Source: PALSA-1296 sp038210275 | Lineage (GTDB): Bacteria > Bacteroidota > Ignavibacteria > Palsa-1295 | DNA length: 38,657 nucleotides | Reading direction: 5' to 3' | NCBI GenBank assembly: GCA_038210275.1 | Contig: JBBQWV010000024.1 | Location: 1 to 38,657 of the forward strand | Shown here: positions 6,743 through 14,405 of the stretch, one piece after another | How positions within the stretch are numbered: the stretch's first letter is position 1 | How the letters are laid out: every line of letters begins with the position of its first letter | The notes under the pieces: generated by a model | Told to the model about the DNA's origin: nothing | The model's input: the letters and a program-made list of their open reading frames with translations, nothing else | Databases searched by the model: none | Program-made: the position numbers and the translations under genes

Positions 6743-7096
6743 CTAATTAGCTTCTTGCTGGCAAGTGGCAACGATGATTTCATCATCCGAGAATGATACC
6801 ATCACCATCTTACCGGATGGAAGCATAACCTCGACATCCTCTTGATGACGTAAAATGATCTGCCCGTTTATTACAACGCTTATAGGTCTTCCTGGAATAG
6901 TTATGGTGTAATGCCCTTTTCCGGGAATATTAATTGTCGCAGATGTTCCGTTATTACTATTAACGGTAACCGCGCCAAGGTCTTGATTTATTCTGTTCTT
7001 TATCAAGAAAGAACTGGTTGGTGCTGCTAAAACAGATGCCGCTAATGCAAACAATAACGTAATTGCAAAAACGGACTTCATGATGTTGTTTTTCAT
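6743..7096 (-). CDS. Small exported protein, paralogue with IIVATCQQE tail
   Basis: A 117-residue paralogue of the protein at 5825-6169. The signal peptide is residues 1-24 (MKNNIMKSVFAITLLFALAA, then SVLA-A). The mature domain repeats the family landmarks (LGAVTVNSNNG, INIPGKGHYTI, VVINGQI, LPSGKMVMVSF) and ends EIIVATCQQEAN. The Asp of the other tails is a Cys here, the only cysteine in the mature protein. The codons of IIVAT all differ from those in the sister gene where the protein is the same. The start may also be the ATG at 7081. A strong promoter lies about 250 bases upstream (7350-7380), leaving a long leader with a tiny reading frame. Function unknown; likely exported to the periplasm or beyond. 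Confidence 0.75.
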   Translation of the reverse strand: MKNNIMKSVFAITLLFALAASVLAAPTSSFLIKNRINQDLGAVTVNSNNGTSATINIPGKGHYTITIPGRPISVVINGQIILRHQEDVEVMLPSGKMVMVSFSDDEIIVATCQQEAN

Positions 7097-7137
7097 ATGA
7101 GTTGCTTGTTGATAAATTTAAGTTAACTAATTGATTG

Positions 7138-7167
7138 CTAATGGTTTATCAAAAATCGCAGCGTCAT
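7138..7167 (-). CDS. Nine-codon leader reading frame upstream of the small exported gene
   Basis: An ATG at 7167 is preceded by a perfect AGGAGG (plus 7175-7180) at 7 bases, the best Shine-Dalgarno in this part of the window. It opens the frame MTLRFLINH and then TAG. It lies inside the leader of the gene starting at 7096. The arrangement is what one sees for translated leader peptides, but no attenuator stem is obvious. It could equally be a chance match. Confidence 0.3.
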   Translation of the reverse strand: MTLRFLINH

Positions 7168-7349
7168 GGGGAAACCTCCTGAATTTGAGATCTTATGGCG
7201 TATCTACTGATTTTTGTTGAACTTGGCAAAAATAATGCCTTCTTTCCTGCTGGCACTAACGAGAATCTATGGCTATTTACTAATGTAACCAGTTGGTTTC
7301 AATGCTGTTGCATATTGCAACACACCTTATCCAGCACGGTTTTGCAATA

Positions 7350-7380
7350 CAAATATACGGAAATTTTCCCCCTATTCCAA
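7350..7380 (-). promoter_or_regulatory. Promoter of the second small exported gene
   Basis: On the - strand TTG (plus 7378-7380), 20 bases, TATATTTG (plus 7350-7357): a full match to the Bacteroidota promoter. The predicted start is near 7346, about 250 nt upstream of the ATG at 7096. The stretch 7097-7345 holds no other gene apart from the small leader frame. Confidence 0.7.
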
Positions 7381-7466
7381 GTAATCTACAAATTAAACAA
7401 TGAGGTCCACTGAGCTTAAAGAAAAATGACGACCGATATTGAAATATATTTTAGAACTTTATGAAG

Positions 7467-7554
7467 CGGAAGGGGAGAGATTCGAACTCTCGGTACAGTT
7501 TCCTGTAACACACGCTTTCCAAGCGAGCCAATTAAGCCACTCTTGCACCCTTCC
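7467..7554 (-). tRNA. tRNA-Ser (anticodon GGA)
   Basis: An 88-nt tRNA on the - strand with a long variable arm. The acceptor stem pairs GGAAGGG (7554-7548) with CCCTTCC (7474-7468); the discriminator is G (7467). The anticodon stem CTCGC/GCGAG closes TTGGAAA, so the anticodon is GGA, reading TCC and TCT. The variable arm is a stem TACAG/CTGTA with loop GAAA. CCA is not encoded. Confidence 0.96.
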
Positions 7555-7572
7555 TTATTTATAGTATTTTTG
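7543..7572 (+). promoter_or_regulatory. Promoter of the metal efflux operon
   Basis: TTG (7543-7545), 19 bases, TATTTTTG (7565-7572) on the + strand, with predicted start near 7576. The -33 element lies within the 5' end of the divergent tRNA-Ser gene. The first gene of the efflux operon starts at 7745. Confidence 0.55.
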
Positions 7573-7744
7573 CGCCCCTCGAAAAGCGATTAAGGGAGAA
7601 GCAAGTTCCCATTCTAAGTGAAAACGCTTAGCCTTTGAAACTTTTTCCTCATTTTTTTGTAATAAGTTACGATCAATGCTCAAAACAATCCGTTCAATAT
7701 CAAGCAATCCCTCATTTGCAAGCGCAACGCGTTTGCAAATAGCT

Positions 7745-8164
7745 ATGCGCTTTTTCGGACGGATCGTATTTGTTCTTTATCTCTCCCTCTTTATCTCTGA
7801 TGCGATCAATATTGACGTACTCTTCGCCTCTTTGAAGGGCAACATTACTTTTGTTGATGATGCTTCCATCTCTGATTCTCTCTTTGATACAGGATCGCAA
7901 CATCATTTCTCAGCATTCGACGCCCCTGTTTACTCAAGTACGCATCAAAAATTTGTATCCCACGACTGTCATAATATTGCCGGGAATAACCTCGTTAAGA
8001 ATTTTATCTCAGAGGATGAGGATAGCCCCTGTATAGCCGATGCCATACTTTCATCTTCTTTCGTCGAACATGGCGAGTTACCGCGTCCCAAATCCGAGTC
8101 CGATGTTGATAGTATGATACCCGAACTCGACCGAACGATCTCCTACCAAAGAATTCTGATCTAA
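7745..8164 (+). CDS. Small exported protein leading the metal efflux operon
   Basis: A 139-residue protein without a recognised family. The start is set at ATG 7745, where an uncleaved or cleaved signal segment begins (MRFFGRIVFVLYLSLFISDA); starting at 7676 would add 23 polar residues. The rest is Asp- and Ser-rich and presumably periplasmic, with a loop containing HH, H, SHDCHN and a later Cys, so metal binding is conceivable. It sits 114 bases before the CzcC-like gene and behind the only clear promoter, so it is probably the first operon gene. Small periplasmic proteins of unknown role are common in heavy-metal RND operons (CzcI, for example), but I see no real similarity to a named one. 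Confidence 0.6.
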   Translation: MRFFGRIVFVLYLSLFISDAINIDVLFASLKGNITFVDDASISDSLFDTGSQHHFSAFDAPVYSSTHQKFVSHDCHNIAGNNLVKNFISEDEDSPCIADAILSSSFVEHGELPRPKSESDVDSMIPELDRTISYQRILI

Positions 8165-8278
8165 GCCCCCCTCCCAGCGAGCATCTCATGCTCTCTTCCG
8201 CAATTAAAATAACCTGATGAATCATGCGTAGGCGGATTCACAATATTTCTGATTATAATACTTAATTTTAAATTTTTT

Positions 8279-9592
8279 ATGCAACCGCATATAAAAAGTA
8301 CATCCACGATAAAATTGTGCTGCCTGCTCTTGGCTTTCGGCATAATAACAATGATGCTCACGAGAACGAGCGATGGACAAACACCGACGGCAGAGCAACT
8401 GACTATTAAACAAGCAATCAATGAGGCAACTGAGCACAATGCAAATCTTCGAGCTTTGAAATTCGAGACTGCTGCTGCTGAGGGAGATATTACGACTGCC
8501 GGACTAAGACCAAATCCGAGCCTTACACTCAACGGCGATATTTTACCCAGTGACGGATTAACACCTGCAAGCAAACAATATGGATTTTCTCTGGGAATAC
8601 CATTTGAATTAGGTGGGAAACGCAATGCACGGTTATCGTATGCAAACTTACAGCACGATGTCACAGTATTGAGATATAGCGACATAATCCGGCAAATGGT
8701 CTTCTCAGTGAAAAGCACATATCTTGATCTTGTTACCTCTCAACAAAAGGCAAATGTAGCAGTAGGTAATCTTGCTCTTTTCGATTCTCTTGTATCTTTG
8801 AATCGAATCCGAGTCTCAGGTCAAGAGATCGCTTCGGTTGATCTGATGCGAAGTGAAGTTGAACGCGAAAAATTTGCACTTGATGTACTTGCTGCACAAG
8901 AACAAACTCGCTCAGTAATAACTGCACTTACCTCATTACTTGGAAGGAATGCAGCAAATGGTTCAAATACCGTTCAGGCAGATACGACTATCATTCCTCA
9001 GATCGCTACTATTGCCAATAATCCCCTGCCATCTTTAGATAGTCTCGTTGCAATTGCTACCGCCGAGCGAAGCGACATTAAGGCGTTGGTAAAGGCAGAG
9101 GAAGCAGCGAAGGCTCAGATAGAACTGGCTAAATCACTTGCAGCAATAGATCTTACTGTATCACTCGATGCTATTCGTCAACAACAAGTGACCTTTTGGG
9201 GCGCAAGTGTAAACTTTCCATTGCCGTTCTTTGACCGCCATCAAGGTGACATTCAAAAAGCTGAGGCGCAATCATCAGAAGCTGAGGTACAAACGCAAGG
9301 TGCTTTGCTACAATTACGCGCCGATATCACCAGCGCATTGAGTGATGCAAGAACGAAGCGAGAATCTTTAATTCGTTTGCGGGATAATATCTTGCAAAAA
9401 TCCAAGTCTGTTCGTTCATCCGTTGAATATGCCTATGTGCATGGAAGCACCTCGCTCATTGATTACCTCGATGCAGTAAGAACGGAAAACGAACTTCATC
9501 AACTCTTTGTCGATGCGTTAGGCGCTTATGCAAAGAGCCTCATTACTTTAGATTTTTTAACAGGAAAGGATGTACTCTATGCAATTCAATAA
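8279..9592 (+). CDS. czcC: Outer-membrane efflux protein, TolC/CzcC family
   Basis: A 437-residue outer-membrane channel of the OEP family, the exit duct of a tripartite metal efflux pump. A signal peptide is present (about residues 11-34: LCCLLLAFGIITMMLTRTSDG). Two OEP repeats follow, each with the typical long helices: LTIKQAINEATEHNANLRAL at the start of the first, LRPNPSLTLNGDI, then LVAIATAERSDIKALVKAEEAA opening the second and FPLPFFDRHQGDIQKAEAQ. The length is normal. The next gene overlaps its end by 14 bases, indicating translational coupling. The gene symbol is used for family, since the metal is not known. Confidence 0.9.
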   Translation: MQPHIKSTSTIKLCCLLLAFGIITMMLTRTSDGQTPTAEQLTIKQAINEATEHNANLRALKFETAAAEGDITTAGLRPNPSLTLNGDILPSDGLTPASKQYGFSLGIPFELGGKRNARLSYANLQHDVTVLRYSDIIRQMVFSVKSTYLDLVTSQQKANVAVGNLALFDSLVSLNRIRVSGQEIASVDLMRSEVEREKFALDVLAAQEQTRSVITALTSLLGRNAANGSNTVQADTTIIPQIATIANNPLPSLDSLVAIATAERSDIKALVKAEEAAKAQIELAKSLAAIDLTVSLDAIRQQQVTFWGASVNFPLPFFDRHQGDIQKAEAQSSEAEVQTQGALLQLRADITSALSDARTKRESLIRLRDNILQKSKSVRSSVEYAYVHGSTSLIDYLDAVRTENELHQLFVDALGAYAKSLITLDFLTGKDVLYAIQ

Positions 9593-10586
9593 AATGACAT
9601 CAAGATTTTTCAAAGTCGCACAGTTTGCGCCGTTGGCTTTATTTTTTGCCTGCACTTCCGGAGAAAATCCGAAACAGGTGATCAATAGTGATACAGCAAG
9701 CATATCAAAACAGACCGCACCAAAAGTAACTGCAAACGGAGAAGAGATAATACTCTCTCCTATGGACTCTGCAGTTCATCTCATTGGAATAGACTCAGCC
9801 TCAATTAAGAAAGTGTCTGTGACAACGACATCGCCTGCGCGAATTGTATTCAGTATGACAGCTTCATCAGAGGGACCACCTATCCCGATCTTTGAAAGCA
9901 GTGATCTTACACAACTATTTACTGATTACAGCAAAACAACAAATGATCTTTCACGTGCAAAGCGTGAAGTTGAGCGTCTAAAAGATCTTTTCACTCATAA
10001 TGCCGTGGCTGGTAAGGAAGTTATACAAGCAGAAAGTGATCTGCGTACGACTGAAGTTGCTTTAATGGGATTAAAATCACGTTTACTTGCTTCTGGTCTT
10101 GCACCAAATGAGCTTGTAAAACTTCCCCCTGATATTTCCCTTCTTATTGCAAATGTACCTGAATCAGAAATATCAAATGTCCAACTCGGTGAAGATTCAC
10201 AGATCGAATTCGACGCTTATAAAGGGCAGACCTTACACGGAAGAGTTATTGATATTGGAAAAGCGCTCGATCCTTCAACCAGAACATTTAATGTGCGAAT
10301 CAGTCTCGGAGATAAAAGTCACACACTCCGTCCGGGTATGTTTGCAAAAGCTTCGTTTGGTACAGATATTGTGAAGCGATTTGTGGTGCCAACTGAAGCA
10401 GTCGTTTCCGTCCAGGGAAAATCTTATGTCTTCGTACAAAAAGATGAAAGAACTTTCGTTCGCCGTGAGGTCGTCCTTGGTGCACAAACAGGTGATTCGT
10501 TCATCGTTCTTTCAGGTCTGACACAAGGTGAGCCAGTTGTCACTCGTGGATCTATTCTGTTAAAAGGTCTCAGTTTCGGTTCATAA
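9579..10586 (+). CDS. czcB: Periplasmic adaptor of metal RND pump, CzcB-like, lacking the barrel-sandwich domain
   Basis: A 335-residue membrane-fusion protein linking the RND pump to the outer-membrane channel. A lipoprotein-type signal ends at LALFFAC (Cys25). The helical hairpin is at about residues 110-172, the beta-barrel domain at about 185-260 (ANVPESEISNVQLG, GRVIDIGKALDPSTRTFNVRI, LRPGMFAKASF) and a membrane-proximal domain at about 265-335. Missing are both halves of the barrel-sandwich (lipoyl-like) domain. Before the hairpin there is no G-x-V..L.V..GD.V..GQ segment, and after it the sequence goes from LLASGLAPNELVKLPPD straight to SLLIANVPESE. Usual family members are some 40-60 residues longer. 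I chose ATG 9579, 9 bases after AGGAAAGG; ATG 9570 is the alternative. Confidence 0.88.
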   Translation: MQFNKMTSRFFKVAQFAPLALFFACTSGENPKQVINSDTASISKQTAPKVTANGEEIILSPMDSAVHLIGIDSASIKKVSVTTTSPARIVFSMTASSEGPPIPIFESSDLTQLFTDYSKTTNDLSRAKREVERLKDLFTHNAVAGKEVIQAESDLRTTEVALMGLKSRLLASGLAPNELVKLPPDISLLIANVPESEISNVQLGEDSQIEFDAYKGQTLHGRVIDIGKALDPSTRTFNVRISLGDKSHTLRPGMFAKASFGTDIVKRFVVPTEAVVSVQGKSYVFVQKDERTFVRREVVLGAQTGDSFIVLSGLTQGEPVVTRGSILLKGLSFGS

Positions 10587-10605
10587 CATTTAAGAAAGTA
10601 ATAAC

Positions 10606-13600
10606 ATGATTCGTAAGCTTGTACATTTTGCTCTTAAGCAGCGCACACTAACTGTACTTTTAGGACTGGTAATTATTGTTGGCGGTATTGCCTCTTATTT
10701 AACACTAAAGATTGAAGCATACCCAGACGTCGCTGACACTGAAGTAGATGTTATCACGAAATATCCCGGAAGAGCTGCTGCAGAAGTTGAGTCACAGGTA
10801 ACAATACCGATCGAGCGAGCGCTAAATTCCGTACCTCGGGTCGTAAACCGCAGGTCAAGAACTATCTTTGGTCTTTCGATAGTAAAACTCACATTCGATG
10901 AAGGAACGGATGATTATTTTGCTCGTCAGCAAGTCATCGAAAAATTGCGTGATGCAGACATTCCGGATGGGCTCACTCCGGGGTTAGCGCCTCTCTCCAC
11001 TCCAGTTGGAGAAATTTACCGATATGCTCTTGAAGGAAAACCGGGGATATCAGCAATGGATCTTCGGACGCTACAGGATTGGGTAGTTGTTCCAAAACTT
11101 TTGCAGGCAAAAGGTATTGCTGATATCAGTAATTTTGGAGGACTCGTCAAACAGTACAGCGTTGTTGTTGACCCAATCCGATTACGAAAATATGGTCTCA
11201 CGATCAATGCAGTACAAAATGCAATTCAAGCTAACAATGCAAATACTGGCGGAAACATGATCGAGCGCGGAAGCCAAGGGCTGGCTATCCGAGGAATAGG
11301 GAGAATTGAAACAGCAGATGATATAGGCTCAATCGTTTTGCAAAGCAGTTCTGCAACAGGAATCCCGATTTACATTCATGATATTGGTACTATTGAGATC
11401 ACTGCACTTACTCCCAGCGGAATTCTCGGATATAGTGATAATATAAGAAAAATTGATGAAGCTAATGGAGTTCAGGGACTCGTGCTGATGCGCCGAGGAG
11501 AAAACCCTTCGGAAGTTATAAAAGGCTTAAAGGAAAAACTTGAAGAAGTTAAGCAAGCACTGCCTGAAGGTGTGCAAGTAATCACACTTTATGACCGCAC
11601 AGAACTTGTCGATAATACTCTTCATACAGTAAGCCATACGCTTATCGAAGGCGTCACTATCGTAATCGTCATCTTGCTTTTCTTCTTAGGAAATGTGCGT
11701 GCTGCCTTGCTTGCAGCTGTAACGATTCCACTCTCACTTCTTTGGGCATTTATTGTGATGCGCTTCACGGGAATTCCTGCTAATTTGCTTTCTCTTGGCG
11801 CGATAGATTTTGGAATCATCGTTGACGGTGCGGTTATCATGATCGAAGCGATCATGCGGCGGTTGGTTCATACTCCACTTGAAGAACGAGAACATAAAGG
11901 CACGATGAGGCTTATCATCGAAGCAACACAAGATGTTGACCGGCAAATATTTTTCTCGGTTATAATCATCATCCTTGCCTATTTACCTCTTTTTACTCTT
12001 ACACGAGTCGAAGGCAAGTTATTCTCACCTATGGCATATACGCTCAGTTATGCTATCGCGGGCTCATTGCTTCTGGCGCTAACGATAGTACCTGTGCTCG
12101 CAACATATTTTTTCAAATCAGGCAAAATCAAAGAGTGGAGAAATCCGATCTTTGAGTTTCTACAAAAGATCTATGGGAGTATCACAGGAATTCTCCTTGC
12201 AAATCGCAAATTAGTTATTGGTATTGCCGTACTTATTGTTTCAGCTTCAGCATATCTTGGTTTAAGCCTTGGTACTGAATTTCTACCTGAACTTGATGAA
12301 GGAGCAATTGTTATTCGAACCGTTTTACCGGCTGGAATCTCTCTATCAGAAGCATCACATTATCCACCGCTCATTCGTGAGGCAGTAAGTCCATATCCTG
12401 AAGTCCGTGCTGTAATAACACAGCTTGGACGTAATGATGACGGCACCGATCCTTATGGACCAAACCGCATTGAAACCCATATAGAACTGACGCCCTATGA
12501 CACTTGGCCGAATGGCATGGATAAACATAAACTTGTTGATGAAATAAAAAAGAAACTTCAAGCAAAAATTCAAGGTGCACTCTTTAGTTTTTCACAACCA
12601 ATTCTTGATAACGTTACCGAAGCTGTAACTGGCTCCTCTGCCGATCTTGCCGTCCTTGTCAATGGTAATGACCTCGGCAAACTTCGTAGATATGCTGATA
12701 CGATCTACCACACAATTAAAGAAATCAAAGGAGCTACTGATTGCGGTATAGAAGAAGAAGGCGATCAAGCCCAATTGCGTATCAAGGTAAATCGTCAGGC
12801 GGCAGCACGGTACGGAATCAATGTCCGCGACATCGAAGATGTCATCGAACTTGCTGTTGCCGGAAAACCTGTTTCAAATCTTTATGAAGGTGAGCGGAAG
12901 TTTGATATTATTGTCCGCTATCAGGCAAACACTCGCTCGACGGTTGATGAAGTATATCATCTCGAAGTTACATCACCAACCGGGCAACGCATTCCTCTAT
13001 CCGAGCTTGCCGATATTTCTATCGAAGACGGTTCAACGATCATCGCACGCGAAGATGGGCATCGGCAAGTTGGCGTTCGAACAAATGTTCGTGGAAGAGA
13101 TCAAGGTTCATTCGTAGAAGAAGCACAGAAAAAAGTAGCCTCTGTTCTGCATTTGCCGCAAGGATATGATGTCGATTGGGGCGGACAGTTCGAAAACCTT
13201 ACTCGAGCAAAAAAACATCTACAATTCATTTTGCCGATCACGCTCTTCCTGATATTCTCGCTTTTATTCATGACGTTCAAATCAGCAAAATATGCGCTGA
13301 TTGTTTTAGTAAATGTTCCGCTCGCACTTGTCGGAGGTGTGGTTGCCTTGTGGCTTCGAGGTATAAACATCTCCGTCTCGAGCGGAGTGGGATTTATCTC
13401 CCTTTTCGGTGTCGCAGTAATGTCAGGAGTATTGCTCATTAGCCGCTTCAATCATTTACGAATTCATGAAAAGCTCAATCTGCATGATGCCGTCATGCGA
13501 GGCACAGAAGAAGAATTGCGTCCGATCTTAATGATGATGCTCGTTGCGATGCTGGGACTGATTCCGGCATCTCTTGCAACAGGTATCGGCTCAGATGTAC

Positions 13601-13809
13601 AGCGTCCTCTTGCAACAGTAATTGTCGGAGGTCTTGCAAGTGCTCTTATTCTAACTTTGCTTGTGCTTCCGGCTCTCTACTATCAAATAGAACTCCGCTC
13701 CAAGCAAAACGAACTTGCTGTTGCAATGGAGTTAGAAGAACTTGAAGAGAAAATACAAATCAGAGAGTTACAAGATGAACATGATAAGAATCTGTTAAGC
13801 AATTCTTAA
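10606..13809 (+). CDS. czcA: Heavy-metal RND efflux pump, CzcA/CusA family
   Basis: A 1067-residue inner-membrane proton-driven pump, full length for the HME-RND family. The first membrane helix (TVLLGLVIIVGGIASYLTL) is followed by the periplasmic porter domain; the central helices begin at about 340. Transmembrane helix 4 carries IDFGIIVDGAVIMIE with D401, D407 and E414, the DFG..DGA signature linked to the divalent-cation (Co, Zn, Cd, Ni) branch rather than the Cu/Ag branch. The second half repeats the layout with helices at about 870-1040. It ends in an acidic coiled tail (LEELEEKIQIRELQDEHD). It starts 19 bases after the adaptor gene, in the same operon. The metal assignment is inferred from the motif. 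Confidence 0.95.
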   Translation: MIRKLVHFALKQRTLTVLLGLVIIVGGIASYLTLKIEAYPDVADTEVDVITKYPGRAAAEVESQVTIPIERALNSVPRVVNRRSRTIFGLSIVKLTFDEGTDDYFARQQVIEKLRDADIPDGLTPGLAPLSTPVGEIYRYALEGKPGISAMDLRTLQDWVVVPKLLQAKGIADISNFGGLVKQYSVVVDPIRLRKYGLTINAVQNAIQANNANTGGNMIERGSQGLAIRGIGRIETADDIGSIVLQSSSATGIPIYIHDIGTIEITALTPSGILGYSDNIRKIDEANGVQGLVLMRRGENPSEVIKGLKEKLEEVKQALPEGVQVITLYDRTELVDNTLHTVSHTLIEGVTIVIVILLFFLGNVRAALLAAVTIPLSLLWAFIVMRFTGIPANLLSLGAIDFGIIVDGAVIMIEAIMRRLVHTPLEEREHKGTMRLIIEATQDVDRQIFFSVIIIILAYLPLFTLTRVEGKLFSPMAYTLSYAIAGSLLLALTIVPVLATYFFKSGKIKEWRNPIFEFLQKIYGSITGILLANRKLVIGIAVLIVSASAYLGLSLGTEFLPELDEGAIVIRTVLPAGISLSEASHYPPLIREAVSPYPEVRAVITQLGRNDDGTDPYGPNRIETHIELTPYDTWPNGMDKHKLVDEIKKKLQAKIQGALFSFSQPILDNVTEAVTGSSADLAVLVNGNDLGKLRRYADTIYHTIKEIKGATDCGIEEEGDQAQLRIKVNRQAAARYGINVRDIEDVIELAVAGKPVSNLYEGERKFDIIVRYQANTRSTVDEVYHLEVTSPTGQRIPLSELADISIEDGSTIIAREDGHRQVGVRTNVRGRDQGSFVEEAQKKVASVLHLPQGYDVDWGGQFENLTRAKKHLQFILPITLFLIFSLLFMTFKSAKYALIVLVNVPLALVGGVVALWLRGINISVSSGVGFISLFGVAVMSGVLLISRFNHLRIHEKLNLHDAVMRGTEEELRPILMMMLVAMLGLIPASLATGIGSDVQRPLATVIVGGLASALILTLLVLPALYYQIELRSKQNELAVAMELEELEEKIQIRELQDEHDKNLLSNS

Positions 13810-13820
13810 ATTTCTAAAAA

Positions 13821-13847
13821 AAAGGGGCACATAGAATGTGCCCCTTT
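13821..13847. terminator. Terminator between convergent czcA-like and B12-binding genes
   Basis: A perfect 12-bp stem (AAAGGGGCACAT at 13821-13832 with ATGTGCCCCTTT at 13836-13847), loop AGA. The T-run is strong on the - strand and weak on the + strand (CTTTGATTT), so it mainly serves the gene at 13875-14291 and probably also the pump operon. Confidence 0.88.
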
Positions 13848-13874
13848 GATTTATGAAAGACATGATAGTTTTGG

Positions 13875-14291
13875 TTATACAACTGCAACGCGTCTATTCT
13901 CAGCAACCCATTTCTTAATGTATTCTGCAATAGTTGACATCGGTGCGCCCGGAGTAAAAAGTTGACCTATTCCGACTTTCTTTAATTCTTCGGTATCGTC
14001 GTAAGACATAATGCCACCTCCGGTGAGGAGTACATCATCGAGACCTTTTTCATTCATGAGTTTGCGGATACGGGGAAAAAGCGTCATGTGCGCACCGGAG
14101 AGCATTGAGATGCCGATAACATCAACATCTTCCTGCAATGCGGCTTCGACGATCATATCGGGTGTCTGGCGAAGTCCGGTATAGATGACTTCCATTCCGG
14201 CATCACGAAGCGCTGCCGCAATAACTTTCGCGCCGCGATCATGACCATCTAAACCCGCCTTAGCGATTAAAACTCTGATTTTTCTATCCAT
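13875..14291 (-). CDS. Stand-alone cobalamin-binding domain protein (methylmalonyl-CoA mutase C-terminal type)
   Basis: A 138-residue B12-binding Rossmann-type domain. The diagnostic residues are in place: DGHDRG (D15, H17, G20) of the DxHxxG motif, whose His is the lower axial ligand, then GISMLSGAH (residues 60-68) and LTGGG (89-93). It matches the small B12-binding subunit of split acyl-CoA mutases such as methylmalonyl-CoA mutase, which rearranges methylmalonyl-CoA and succinyl-CoA. The catalytic large subunit is not beside it: neighbours are the convergent pump operon and a divergent exported protein. The partner must be encoded elsewhere, or the protein serves a different B12 enzyme. 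Confidence 0.9.
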   Translation of the reverse strand: MDRKIRVLIAKAGLDGHDRGAKVIAAALRDAGMEVIYTGLRQTPDMIVEAALQEDVDVIGISMLSGAHMTLFPRIRKLMNEKGLDDVLLTGGGIMSYDDTEELKKVGIGQLFTPGAPMSTIAEYIKKWVAENRRVAVV

Positions 14292-14350
14292 GATGGGATG
14301 TTAACAAAGAAGATACTGGAAAATATCCTTAGTATTTTCTGACGCAAAAC

Positions 14351-14381
14351 TTGGATATATGCGATTTTTTTTGTATATTTG
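14351..14381 (+). promoter_or_regulatory. Promoter of the fibre-like exported protein gene
   Basis: TTG (14351-14353), 20 bases, TATATTTG (14374-14381). It fixes the gene start at ATG 14406, about 21 nt after the predicted transcription start, because the alternative ATG at 14379 lies inside the promoter. Confidence 0.75.
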
Positions 14382-14405
14382 CCTTTTCGAATTCCTAACG
14401 TCGCC

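Noticed and set aside
14379..14405. Upstream ATG extending the fibre-like protein by nine residues
   Set aside because: It lies within the promoter -7 element, and the signal peptide begins exactly at the ATG at 14406.
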